A DNA stretch of 8,146 nt from Sphingomonas bacterium (GTDB lineage: Bacteria > Pseudomonadota > Alphaproteobacteria > Sphingomonadales > Sphingomonadaceae), in NCBI RefSeq assembly GCF_903643065.1, contig NZ_CAHJWX010000059.1, positions 1-8,146 on the forward strand, in the 5' to 3' direction. Position 1 is the stretch's first letter; every line of letters starts with the position of its first letter. A program made the position numbers and the translations under genes. The notes beneath the pieces were generated by a model. The model worked only from the letters and a program-made list of their open reading frames with translations. It had not been told where the DNA came from and ran no database searches. This document shows positions 1 through 7,133 of the stretch, one piece after another.

Positions 1-340
1 CCGCCACATAGGTGTGGATGCTGCCGTCAGCGTTGCGGTGGGCCAGGATGCCCTGACCGGGTGCCACCGCCATCAGCGTGCCCGAGCCGATCACCGCCGC
101 GGCGATACGCGCGCGCGGATCGTCGGCGGCGAGGTGTAGTTCGAGGAAGCAGGTGCCGGCGTAGGCGGGTCGGGCGTCCGTCACGAGCGGGCGCACCGCG
201 ACCAGGCACCGTCCGCGCCGACCAACAGCGTCGCCTTGGTCCGCGAGCCGTCGGCGAAGGCAACCGCGTGGCACCCCCGCCCCGTCGCCCGAACCGAGGC
301 GACCTTGCGACTCCAGCGCACCGTGTCGAAGGGCAGGGCC
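1..340 (-). pseudogene. FAD-dependent monooxygenase (class A flavoprotein), truncated and frameshifted fragment
   Basis: Read on the minus strand, positions about 337 down to 200 give DTVRWSRKVASVRA, then a FADGS segment, then LLVGADGAWSR. This is the middle of a PHBH/TetX-like flavin monooxygenase; GADGAWSR is the DG motif that contacts FAD and NAD(P)H. At about 193-200 the frame breaks: one base appears to be missing, since the current frame runs into a stop (SRCARS*). The next frame resumes as VRPLVTDARPAYAGTCFLE and stays open to the window edge, ending near ADGSIHTYVA. The N-terminal Rossmann fold with its GxGxxG motif is absent, because homology stops near 337 where transposase sequence starts. 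The C-terminal GD motif would lie outside the window. A functional enzyme would be cytoplasmic and would hydroxylate or oxidise a small molecule; this copy cannot be functional as read. The substrate cannot be inferred. Family call is fairly sure; the exact junction is accurate to about 10 bases. Confidence 0.72.
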
Positions 341-801
341 AAAGCGCACCGCTGCGCGGCGGGCGGCAAAGGGGGGCTCACGCCAACGCCACAGGCCGCT
401 CGCGGCGCGGCCCGACGCCCAAACTGCACGCGCTGGTCGACGGACTTGGTCGGCTGATCGCCTTCACCATCACGCCCGGCCAACGCGGCGATGCGCCGGT
501 CGCACCGGACCTGATCGCGCTGCTGCCCGCCTCCGTGACGCTCGCCGCCGACGACGCTACGACAGCGACGCTCTGCGCCGCCTGCTGCTTGCGCGCGGCA
601 CCACGCCCGTCATCCCCAACGGACCACGCCGCACCAACCTCCACCCGTTAGACCGCCTCGCCTACAAGCGCCGCAACCTCGTCGAGCGCGCCTTCTGCCG
701 GCTCAAGGACTCAGACGCGTCGCCACACCCGCTATGACAAGCTCGCCGCAACCTATGCCGCCGCCATCAGCCTCGCCGCCCTCATCGCTTGGTGGTTGTG
801 A
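338..801 (+). pseudogene. IS5-family transposase remnant (IS427/IS1031-type OrfB), multiply frameshifted
   Basis: The conceptual product is a DDE transposase spread over shifting frames. KAHRCAAGGKGG (341-376) is followed, after a shift, by TGRSRRGPTPKLHALVDG and LIAFTITPGQRGDAPVAPDL (to about 552). After a shift near 555 come YDSDALRRLLLARGTTPVIP (558 onward) and then RLAYKRRNLVERAFCRLKD (ending at 710). Two further shifts near 711 and 727 restore RYDKLAATYAAAISLAALIA, ending WWL-TGA at 799-801. NLVERAFCRLKD carries the catalytic Glu of the DDE triad; the aspartate usually seen in the LAD-x-AYD block is present; the first Asp would lie upstream and is missing. At least four frame breaks and loss of the left end and OrfA mean it is dead. 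Its left edge coincides with the broken end of the flavin monooxygenase, so insertion or later rearrangement probably removed that gene's 5' half. I could not identify the terminal inverted repeats. Confidence 0.82.
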
Positions 802-905
802 GTCTTGGCCCCAAACCACGGGCTTGTTCAGTTCAGCGATCGGCATTGGCCAATGCGACATCGCTCGCCGAGAATAACCGGCACCGCATGGCCGGTAATC
901 GCGTC
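802..905. other. Unassigned spacer between two transposase remnants
   Basis: No gene can be supported here. The stretch lies between the TGA of the IS5-type transposase and the first recognisable residues of the IS701-type fragment. A frame opening at 789 runs across it, but the first 35 or so residues resemble nothing I recognise. It may hold the IS5-family right end or further decayed IS701 coding sequence. Inverted-repeat arms GCATGGCC (886-893) and GGCCATGC (908-915) flank a 14-nt loop at its right border. Confidence 0.4.
843..856. repeat. Perfect 14-bp palindrome
   Basis: GCATTGGCCAATGC is identical to its own reverse complement. It sits about 40 bp after the stop codon of the IS5-type transposase remnant, in otherwise unassigned sequence. 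It has no loop, so it would act as a symmetric protein-binding site rather than a hairpin. It could also be part of an element end or simply chance in high-GC DNA. No function is assigned. Confidence 0.5.
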
Positions 906-1116
906 CAGGCCATGCCCAGCGAGGAGGTCTGGATAGTCAGCGAACGCCGATCGAGCGCAGGCACCGACGATATGTGTCCATACCTCCCGCCTGACACGCC
1001 GCTGAGCCAGCTTGCCGCCAAGGTGGTTCTGTAAACGGGCTAATCAGCAGCTCAAGGAAGAACTCGGGCTCTGATCGCCTGACGGCATGCTGACGGTCCC
1101 AGGCCGGCTGCGACAC
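906..1116 (+). pseudogene. IS701-type DDE transposase, decayed C-terminal fragment
   Basis: The frame ending at 1034 reads MPSEEVWIVSERRSS (from 912) and then YLPPDTPLSQLAAKVV. This matches the IS701-type pattern PGEEVWLVGE-R-S...LP-DTPL--LA. The reading then moves one base forward: from 1021 the next frame gives [17 protein letters not shown] and a stop at 1072-1074. In the family this segment is [25 protein letters not shown], where the Glu of QQLKEELGL is the probable catalytic Glu. Past the stop, weak traces (Asp-Arg near 1073, then VPGRLRHLL) suggest the [14 protein letters not shown] continuation in degraded form to about 1116. Everything N-terminal of the PGEE block is missing or unrecognisable. 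Non-functional. I recognised the family from memory of its conserved block, so a profile search should confirm it. Confidence 0.7.
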
Positions 1117-1135
1117 CTTCTCGGGCGCGGTTGCG

Positions 1136-1158
1136 AAGGGGAGGCCAGGCCTCCCCTT
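1136..1158 (-). terminator. Hairpin terminator candidate of the autotransporter gene
   Basis: AAGGGGAGGCC, a single A, then GGCCTCCCCTT form a perfect 11-bp inverted repeat. Sterically it would fold as about 9 bp with a 5-nt loop. It starts 5 nt beyond the autotransporter stop codon, the expected place for a transcription terminator. No clear U-tract follows on the minus-strand transcript (only UUCGC), so the evidence for intrinsic termination is the stem and its placement. The symmetry also allows it to act on readthrough coming from the transposase side, or to protect the mRNA 3' end. Confidence 0.6.
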
Positions 1159-1163
1159 CAGGG

Positions 1164-4100
1164 TCAGAAGCGCAGGATGAACCCGCCCTGCGCTTCGCCA
1201 GTGCTGACCCGGCCACCGGTCAGGTAATTGCCGCGGAGATAGACGGTCGCCCCATAGACGTCCGCCTGGATGCCGACGCCGACCTTCGCATGGCCCTTCG
1301 GATCGACGCCCTGGAGACGGAACGTCGTGCTCGTGTCGCCCAGGTAGGCGACGTTGCGATATGCCCCGGTGTCGCTCTGGAAGATGTAGGAGGCCTCGGC
1401 GAACGGCTGGATCCCGGCGAAATTGCCGGCCAGTCGCACACCTGCTTCGGGGTCGAAGACCGTCTTCGATCGCGCGCCCACCGCCAGGCCGATGCCGCCC
1501 GCATTGTCCTCGTCAAAGGCATCAAAGCGATAGTCGCGCACGTCGATCTTGACGAACGGACTGGCGATCGCGCGCCCGAACGCCAGATCATAGGCGGCGC
1601 GGGCCGTGAAGCGGAACTCCCTGCTCTTGAAATTCGCCGATGCGGTGCGCGAGAAGAGCGGCAGCGCGCGGGTCGCATCCCAGTTCGACCAGCCGAACAC
1701 CGCCTGCGCGCCCAGGTTGACGCCGCCGAGGCGATACCCGGCGAATGCGCCGAGCATATAGGTGTCAGCCGTCGCCTTCGCGGCATAGTTCACCGGGCGC
1801 GTGCGGACACGGCCATAGCCGCCGCCGATCCCGAAGAACCCACCCGTCCCGCTGCTGACGCTGAAACCGGCCGAGCCGCCGTAATCGTCGTAGCGCAGCC
1901 GCGCGGCGCCGGTCGACGCCCGGCCGTCGATGCTGGCGAACTGTCCCGTCGGCCGGAACCACAATTCCAATCCGGATGGGGCGGTCAGCGGCAGCTGGTC
2001 GGTCGCCTCGCCAAAGGGCGCCGTCATCGACACCGCCTGGAGCGAGCCATAGAACGAGCCGGACGCCAGCTGGTTGAACGCTGTCGCGGCATCCGCCGCG
2101 GTCAGCTGCGTATCCAGGCCCGAGACCACGGTCGCGAGATCCTGCAACCGTCCATAGCCCTGGACATCGGCGACCGTGTTGGGGTTGCGAATGGCCGCGA
2201 TCCGGGTGACCAGATTGGGGATGGCCGCCTGTAGCGCGTCGGCCGCGGCGGCCGCGTTGCTGGTAGTGGCGACCCGGTTGTACGCCGAACGCGTCACGTC
2301 CAGCGACACGATCGTCGTCCCGCCGACCGTGCGCGGCGTCAGCGCGAAGGTGAGGAAGGGCGAGCTGAACCCGGAATTCAGCGTCAACCCGGTCGCCGAA
2401 TAGGTGCCGGAGACCGTGAACAGGTCCTGCGCGCGGCCGGCCGTGTAGATGGCCCCCGGCGAGGTCGTGACCGACACCGCGCCCGCCAGCGTCAGATTGC
2501 CATTGACCGTCAGCGCGGACGGGGTCGAGCGCAACGAGTTGGTGGTGGTGGGGTCATAGGCGACGAACGGGGTCAGCGCGACGCCATAGCCGCCGAACCC
2601 CAGGATGCCCGACGCGACGAGCGGCCCGACGGCCGTGCCGTTGGCGCGCACCAGCGCCGGCGCGGCGGCCAGCGCCAGCGTGCCCGTCGCACCCTGCGTT
2701 ACGTTGCCGTCGACCCGCACCGCAATGCCCTGGAGCACGGTGGCGCTGCCGTCGGTGACGCGACGGCCCAGCGTCAGCGTCGCATTGTTCTCCACATTGC
2801 CGCGGATGCCGAAGATCCCGGCGCCGGTGACCGGGTCGGTCCCGGACACGCCCAGCTGCACCTCGCCCGCGCTGACGCGGAAGGTGCCCACGTCCATCGT
2901 ATAGCTCGCCGGCGTTCCGCCCACCGTCGTGGCGATGTAAGGCGTGCCGACCACCGTGAAGATGCCTGCGCCCGTCTTCTCGACCAGCGTCACGCCACGG
3001 ACGGCCGAACCGCTCGCCACGAAGAGATTGGGCGAGAAGGTCGTGCCCGTCAGCGTGCCCAACGCCGGGTCAGTCGCGACATAGGCCCCGTAGTTCGGCG
3101 TGTTGACAAAGCGCAGCGCGCCGATGCCCGCGCCCAGCGCACCCGATGGCGTGTCGCTGGTGCCGACCCCGAGATAGCCGCTGTCGTTGAGGCGCAACGT
3201 GGTATTGGTCAGCCGCGAATTGTCGGTCGGCAGGACCTGCGCGATGATGTTGCCCGTCGTGATCGACCCGGCGTTCAGGTTAAGGGTCGCGGCGATGTCG
3301 CTGGTGCGCAGCACGGCCCCCGTCGCGGCGCCCGTCGACGGATCCGCGATCGTCGCGCCGGTGACCAGGACGCCGCCGAACAGCAGCCCGTTCTGATTGA
3401 GCGTATAGGCCTGGGCGAACCGGGTCGCCGGCGCCGTCACCGTCGTGGTGCTGGACGTGGCGGTCGTCGTGGCGGTGCTGGCGACCTGATTGACCGCCGC
3501 CCCGAACGACACGCCGTTGCGCAGCACGCCGCTGTTGGTCACCGTGCCCGTCGCGCCCTGTGCCGTCACCTGGCCGGAGATGACGCCGCTGTTGGTGACG
3601 CTCGCCGCGCCGCCGACACCCGTGTTGGTCGTGGTGGTGACGGTGCGCGTGAGGACCGGGTCGTTCGACCCGGTGCCGGTCGTCGTGCTGCTGGTGTTCA
3701 GCCCCAGCGCGTTGGCGGCGACGCTGCCAAAGATGGTGCCGGTGTTGGTCGCGCCGGAGCCGCCGACGCTCGCCACGCTGACGAACAGCGGAGCGGTGAA
3801 ATAGCCGGTCGACGCGCCGACGATGCCAGCGTTGGTCAGGCTGGCGGCTCCGCCGACCGCCGTGGTGGAACTGGTCGTCGTCTGCCCCGACAGGGCCCCG
3901 TCGGTCGCAAAGGTCTGCGTCGTCTGGCTCGCGCTGTTGGTATAGGTCTGCCCGACGAAGATGTTGCCCGCATTGCCCGCGTTCACGCGCGAGCCCGACG
4001 CGATCGTCAGGGTCGAGCCGCCGACGCCCCGGACCAGGAGCTGACCGGCGGTCGCCGAGGTCGAGGTCGCCTGCAACGCCGCCGCCGTGTTGATCGCGAG

Positions 4101-7007
4101 CGACGCCGTGCCGCCCACGTTGCTGGTGGTGCCGTTGCTCGTCGCGCCCGTCTGCGTCGGGGCGGCGAGCGTCGTGGCGTTGTTGCCCGTGTAGGTCTGC
4201 TGCGATGAGGAATTGCTGAGCGTGTTGTTCGCCGTGACGGTAACGCCGCCCGTGCTCTGGCCCGTCAGCGTCGCGGAGGCGTTGCCGTAATTGCCGTTGA
4301 CGGTGATCGCGCCCGTGCGGCCCGCGACCATCGCCGTCGCGTTGCCGAAATTGGTCGGCGCGGTCTCGGCCGAGCTGGCGCTCACCGTGCGGGTGACGAC
4401 CGCCCCTGTCCGGGTGGTCACATCGCCATTGTCGGTGCGCACATTGCCGCCGGTCAAGGTGTTGACGTTGACCCCGCCGGCCACCGTGCTGTCGCTGGCG
4501 ACGGTCAGCGTTGCGGCGGTGTTGCCGCCCGCCCCCGTCCCGCGGCCGCTGACTGCGACGGCGCCGGCGACGGTCGCGCCGGTCAGCGTCACCGCGCCGG
4601 AGCCGGCCGCCCCCGAGCTGGTCGCGAAACCGGTGGTCGAGCTGGATTGCGCGGTGGATTGGGCGACGGGCAGGGCCGTCGTCGCCGCCGTCGTGCTCCG
4701 GCTCGCCGTGTCGTTGCCGTTGGTGGTGTTGGAGCCAGTACCGCCGGACACGGTGATCGAGCCCTCGACGGCGCCGCCGGTGACGGTGGCCGAGGCCGCG
4801 CCGTTGCCGGTCTGGCTGACGAGGCTGCCGGTGCCGAAGCCGTTGTTGCGCAGCGCGCCCGTCACGGTGATGCCGCTGTCGCCCGCGTTCCAGGTCGTCG
4901 CCGAGCGGCCCTGGCTGGTCGACACGGTCTCGCTGGCGGCGGTCGCCGGCGCGACGAACGGCTGCGTCGTGGTGGTCGTGGTGTTGGTAGACGAACTGGT
5001 GGTGCCAGCCGCGCCGGCCGTGCCGTTGAAATTGGCGAACAGCGTGCCGCTGATGGCGGCGCTGCTGCCGGTCTGGCCGTTCTGGCTCACGGTGCGAACG
5101 CCCGTGGTCAGCGCCGAACCGGATGCCGACCCGACCGTGCCGCCATAGGTGCCCACGACGGCACCGCCCGTCTGCGTCGAGCTGGACGAACTGGCGTTCG
5201 TCGTCACGACCTGGACGGTGTTGCCGCCCGCCGTCGCCGGCGTCGTGGTCGTCGTCGTCGAGTTCGTGGTGCCGTTGGTGGAGTTGGAGACGGCCGACGT
5301 CAGCGACACGTTGCCGAAGATCGCGCCCGCGTTGGTCAGCGTCGCGCCGGTGAGGCCGGTGACGCTGACATTGTCCTCGATCACGCCGGTGGCGCGGTTG
5401 GTCAGCGCCGCCGCTCCGCCGACCGCATTGAACACGGAAGTGTTGGCAATGGGAGAGACGACGCTGGTCGGGCTGCCGGCGGCTCCCGAGGTCGTCTGCG
5501 AGTTGCTGTTGCTAACGGAGTTGAGCAAGCGGGCGCTGGTGACGGTCACGTTGTCGCGCACGCGTCCCACGTTGTCGGCGGTTGCACCGGTATCGCCCGT
5601 GACCGTGAGCGAACCGAACACATTGCCGGTGCTCGCGACCATTGCCCCGGCGGTGGAGCCCGTCGCGGCCCGAGTCGTGGCGGTGCTGTTGGAAAAGTCG
5701 GAGCCCGCGACCGTGGTGCTGTTATTGCTGGTCGTGACGGTGCTGGTGCCCTGGCTGAAGACGTTGATGTCACCCAGGATGGCGACATTCACGCCGGCGC
5801 CGGTGCCCGCGATGCCGGCGACGTTGGCGGTCGCCGCGCCCTTGTTGGAGGAGACGAACGTGGTGCCGAACACCTGCCCGGTCGCCGCGAGGTCGATCGC
5901 CACCGCGCCGCCGACCGGCGTGGTGCGGTTCGTCGAGGTGAAGGTGGTGCCCGTCGCGGCCGAGGTGGACGTGGACGTGAAGCTGCTGTCCGCCTGCGTC
6001 GACGTGACGCTGACGCTGCCGGGCGCGGTCGCCGAGCCGACCTTGCCCGCGATCGACGCCGACGAACCGCCGGGACCGCTCGCCACGCTCACGCTGTTGA
6101 CCTGCGCGTTCGTGCCGATCGTGGCGGATGCCGCCCCGCCCACATAGGTGGTCGAACTAGCGTTGTTGGTCGTCGTCACGCCGCCGGCCACCGCCGTGTT
6201 GCCGCCGCCCGGGACCGAACTGGTGTTGTTGTAACTGGCCGTGCTGAGGCTCACCGCGCCGGCCACCGCATCCAGGTTGAGCTGTGCCCCACCGACGCCG
6301 CTGACGAAGATGCCCTGCGGCACGGCGACGGCGGTGCCGGCGGCGGGGATGGCGACGGGCGCAGTGATCGTCGCGCTGGCGATCCCGCCCGCGAACGTCG
6401 TCGTGGACGCCGCGTTGACCCCGACCGTGCCCGTCGTGGCGGTGGTGGACCGCGCTGATTGCAGGTTCACGGGCGTGCTGCCGCTACCGCCGTTCGCGAC
6501 GTAGATCGGGCCGCTGCTGGTCAGCGTGATCGCGCCCGGTCCGACGAGGGTGAGGCCGCCCGCGATCGTGCCGGTGTTGCCGGCCGTCATGGCGCCGCCC
6601 GCGAAGCCGGTGACGCTGCCGCTGATCATGCCGCCGTTGGTGATCGACAGCGTGTTGGTCGCGGGATTGTTGAACCCGGAATAGGTGAAGTTGACGGGCG
6701 CGGCGGCGGTTCCCAGCGTCCCGGCGTTGTTGAAGGATACCGCGTCGTTGAAGACGGTGGCGGATGGGGAGATCGTGTTCGCGCCATCGGCGTTGACGAC
6801 CGCGCCCGCCTGCACGTTGAGCGTGAGCGTCGGGGGCGTCGCCGTGGCGATGGCGGCGTTCGCGGGCGTGACCGTGGTGGTGCCGGCGCAGGTCACCGTG
6901 AAAGTGCTCGCCACGCATTGCGCCGAAGCCGGCGACGCACTCATCGCGATGGCGCACACCGTGGTGGCGGAACCCGTGAACAGCCGAGCCCTTGTCGAAA
7001 AACGCAT
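1164..7007 (-). CDS. Giant type Va autotransporter with repeat-rich beta-solenoid passenger
   Basis: A 1947-residue outer-membrane/secreted protein. Residues 1-29 form a Sec signal peptide (RFSTRAR basic start, hydrophobic core, ASA before Q30). Residues 30 to about 1190 are passenger extremely rich in Ser, Thr, Gly, Ala and Asn, built of degenerate repeats (N-x-G-x-I-x-G-x-V rungs and GGAAS-x-TN blocks) separated by polar Ser/Thr runs; a beta-solenoid is expected. Residues about 1190-1580 are less repetitive passenger. Residues about 1580-1670 form an Ala-rich helical linker (TSNAAAAADALQAAI; AFNQLASGSFYGSL). Residues about 1681-1947 are the autotransporter beta-domain: ELWFRPTGQFAS, GGFFGIGGGYGRV, alternating strands and the terminal GGFILRF with C-terminal Phe that BamA recognises. 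Cys31 and Cys40 are the only cysteines in the mature protein. The ATG at 7007 is chosen for its RBS and signal peptide. No protease or lipase motif is visible, so adhesion or biofilm function is only an inference. The gene is intact and monocistronic, divergent from a Crp-like regulator. Confidence 0.93.
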   Translation of the reverse strand: MRFSTRARLFTGSATTVCAIAMSASPASAQCVASTFTVTCAGTTTVTPANAAIATATPPTLTLNVQAGAVVNADGANTISPSATVFNDAVSFNNAGTLGTAAAPVNFTYSGFNNPATNTLSITNGGMISGSVTGFAGGAMTAGNTGTIAGGLTLVGPGAITLTSSGPIYVANGGSGSTPVNLQSARSTTATTGTVGVNAASTTTFAGGIASATITAPVAIPAAGTAVAVPQGIFVSGVGGAQLNLDAVAGAVSLSTASYNNTSSVPGGGNTAVAGGVTTTNNASSTTYVGGAASATIGTNAQVNSVSVASGPGGSSASIAGKVGSATAPGSVSVTSTQADSSFTSTSTSAATGTTFTSTNRTTPVGGAVAIDLAATGQVFGTTFVSSNKGAATANVAGIAGTGAGVNVAILGDINVFSQGTSTVTTSNNSTTVAGSDFSNSTATTRAATGSTAGAMVASTGNVFGSLTVTGDTGATADNVGRVRDNVTVTSARLLNSVSNSNSQTTSGAAGSPTSVVSPIANTSVFNAVGGAAALTNRATGVIEDNVSVTGLTGATLTNAGAIFGNVSLTSAVSNSTNGTTNSTTTTTTPATAGGNTVQVVTTNASSSSSTQTGGAVVGTYGGTVGSASGSALTTGVRTVSQNGQTGSSAAISGTLFANFNGTAGAAGTTSSSTNTTTTTTQPFVAPATAASETVSTSQGRSATTWNAGDSGITVTGALRNNGFGTGSLVSQTGNGAASATVTGGAVEGSITVSGGTGSNTTNGNDTASRSTTAATTALPVAQSTAQSSSTTGFATSSGAAGSGAVTLTGATVAGAVAVSGRGTGAGGNTAATLTVASDSTVAGGVNVNTLTGGNVRTDNGDVTTRTGAVVTRTVSASSAETAPTNFGNATAMVAGRTGAITVNGNYGNASATLTGQSTGGVTVTANNTLSNSSSQQTYTGNNATTLAAPTQTGATSNGTTSNVGGTASLAINTAAALQATSTSATAGQLLVRGVGGSTLTIASGSRVNAGNAGNIFVGQTYTNSASQTTQTFATDGALSGQTTTSSTTAVGGAASLTNAGIVGASTGYFTAPLFVSVASVGGSGATNTGTIFGSVAANALGLNTSSTTTGTGSNDPVLTRTVTTTTNTGVGGAASVTNSGVISGQVTAQGATGTVTNSGVLRNGVSFGAAVNQVASTATTTATSSTTTVTAPATRFAQAYTLNQNGLLFGGVLVTGATIADPSTGAATGAVLRTSDIAATLNLNAGSITTGNIIAQVLPTDNSRLTNTTLRLNDSGYLGVGTSDTPSGALGAGIGALRFVNTPNYGAYVATDPALGTLTGTTFSPNLFVASGSAVRGVTLVEKTGAGIFTVVGTPYIATTVGGTPASYTMDVGTFRVSAGEVQLGVSGTDPVTGAGIFGIRGNVENNATLTLGRRVTDGSATVLQGIAVRVDGNVTQGATGTLALAAAPALVRANGTAVGPLVASGILGFGGYGVALTPFVAYDPTTTNSLRSTPSALTVNGNLTLAGAVSVTTSPGAIYTAGRAQDLFTVSGTYSATGLTLNSGFSSPFLTFALTPRTVGGTTIVSLDVTRSAYNRVATTSNAAAAADALQAAIPNLVTRIAAIRNPNTVADVQGYGRLQDLATVVSGLDTQLTAADAATAFNQLASGSFYGSLQAVSMTAPFGEATDQLPLTAPSGLELWFRPTGQFASIDGRASTGAARLRYDDYGGSAGFSVSSGTGGFFGIGGGYGRVRTRPVNYAAKATADTYMLGAFAGYRLGGVNLGAQAVFGWSNWDATRALPLFSRTASANFKSREFRFTARAAYDLAFGRAIASPFVKIDVRDYRFDAFDEDNAGGIGLAVGARSKTVFDPEAGVRLAGNFAGIQPFAEASYIFQSDTGAYRNVAYLGDTSTTFRLQGVDPKGHAKVGVGIQADVYGATVYLRGNYLTGGRVSTGEAQGGFILRF
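3590..6700 (-). repeat. Degenerate repeat array in the autotransporter passenger
   Basis: Within residues roughly 100-1140 a composite unit recurs: a GG-A-A-S block (VGGAASATIG, VGGAAALTNRATG, VGGAASLTNAGIVG, VGGAASVTNSGVISG), then one to three N-x-G-x-(I/V)-x-G-x-(V/L) rungs, then a polar linker of Ser, Thr and Asn. Three well-preserved copies at DNA level are 3591-3618, 3831-3857 and 5397-5424, each a variant of GTTGGT followed by a CCGCCGAC-ending block; the first two are 240 bp (80 residues) apart. More degenerate copies read PVGGAVAID, NVGGTASLAI and FAGGIASATI. The array reflects ancient internal duplication of solenoid rungs, with the linkers diverging fastest. Boundaries are approximate. 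Confidence 0.65.
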
Positions 7008-7014
7008 GAATATT

Positions 7015-7020
7015 CCCCCT
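7015..7020 (-). promoter_or_regulatory. Ribosome binding site of the autotransporter
   Basis: On the minus strand AGGGGG stands 7 nt before the ATG at 7007, a good Shine-Dalgarno match and spacing. Together with the immediately following signal peptide it fixes the start codon. The spacer contains the small palindrome GAATATTC. Confidence 0.75.
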
Positions 7021-7049
7021 ACCTGAACGTCCAGGACATGCCGTTCCGG

Positions 7050-7062
7050 CCGCGATTCGCGG
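7050..7062. repeat. Inverted repeat in the autotransporter leader
   Basis: CCGCGA-T-TCGCGG is a 13-nt perfect inverted repeat in the presumed 5' leader of the autotransporter, about 43 nt upstream of its start codon. As RNA it can form a short GC stem (CCGC/GCGG with a 5-nt loop). It may be leader structure or a protein site; function is unknown. Confidence 0.4.
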
Positions 7063-7082
7063 TACGGTTCCCCAGCAATGTC

Positions 7083-7095
7083 CCTGAGTTTCAGG
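7083..7095. repeat. Inverted repeat CCTGA-GTT-TCAGG
   Basis: A 13-nt element with two perfect 5-nt arms around a 3-nt centre. It lies between the twin GTGA-N6-TCAC sites and the autotransporter start. It could be an additional operator half-site pair or weak RNA structure. No regulator can be named from sequence. Confidence 0.35.
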
Positions 7096-7110
7096 TTTCA
7101 GCGTCGGACG

Positions 7111-7128
7111 CGGTGACGGCCGTCACGC
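7111..7128. promoter_or_regulatory. CRP/FNR-type operator, proximal to the autotransporter
   Basis: CGGTGA-CGGCCG-TCACGC. The inner 14 bases (7113-7126, GTGACGGCCGTCAC) are a perfect palindrome with the GTGA-N6-TCAC architecture of CRP sites; the consensus outer T/A pair is replaced by G/C. It lies about 105 bp upstream of the autotransporter ATG and is repeated almost exactly 23 bp away. The Crp-like regulator encoded on the other side carries a recognition helix (RETVSR) of the type that reads GTGA. Binding is inferred, not shown. Confidence 0.6.
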
Positions 7129-7133
7129 GAAGA

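Noticed and set aside
61..651. 196-codon plus-strand frame as one intact gene
   Set aside because: Only the part after about 377 matches a transposase; the first half is antisense to the flavin monooxygenase remnant.
1131..2234. 367-codon plus-strand open frame over the beta-barrel region
   Set aside because: Antisense to a well-supported autotransporter domain; Arg/Ala/Asp-rich composition of the kind often mis-annotated in high-GC genomes.
3590..5425. Recurrent GTTGGT...CCGCCGAC blocks as a possible CRISPR or intergenic repeat array
   Set aside because: They are in frame, differ at synonymous and conservative positions, and encode the GGAAS-x-TN passenger repeat; spacing is irregular.
4291..6147. 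Two plus-strand open frames of 285 and 332 codons (4291-5148, 5149-6147)
   Set aside because: Val/Ala/Pro/Leu-rich antisense frames produced by the GTC/GTG/GCC complements of Thr and Gly codons; no RBS or family signature.
4647..6458. 603-codon open frame on the plus strand opposite the autotransporter
   Set aside because: Arg/Gly/Asp-rich composition typical of an antisense shadow of Thr/Ala/Gly codons in high-GC DNA; no domain, and it lies wholly inside an intact gene.
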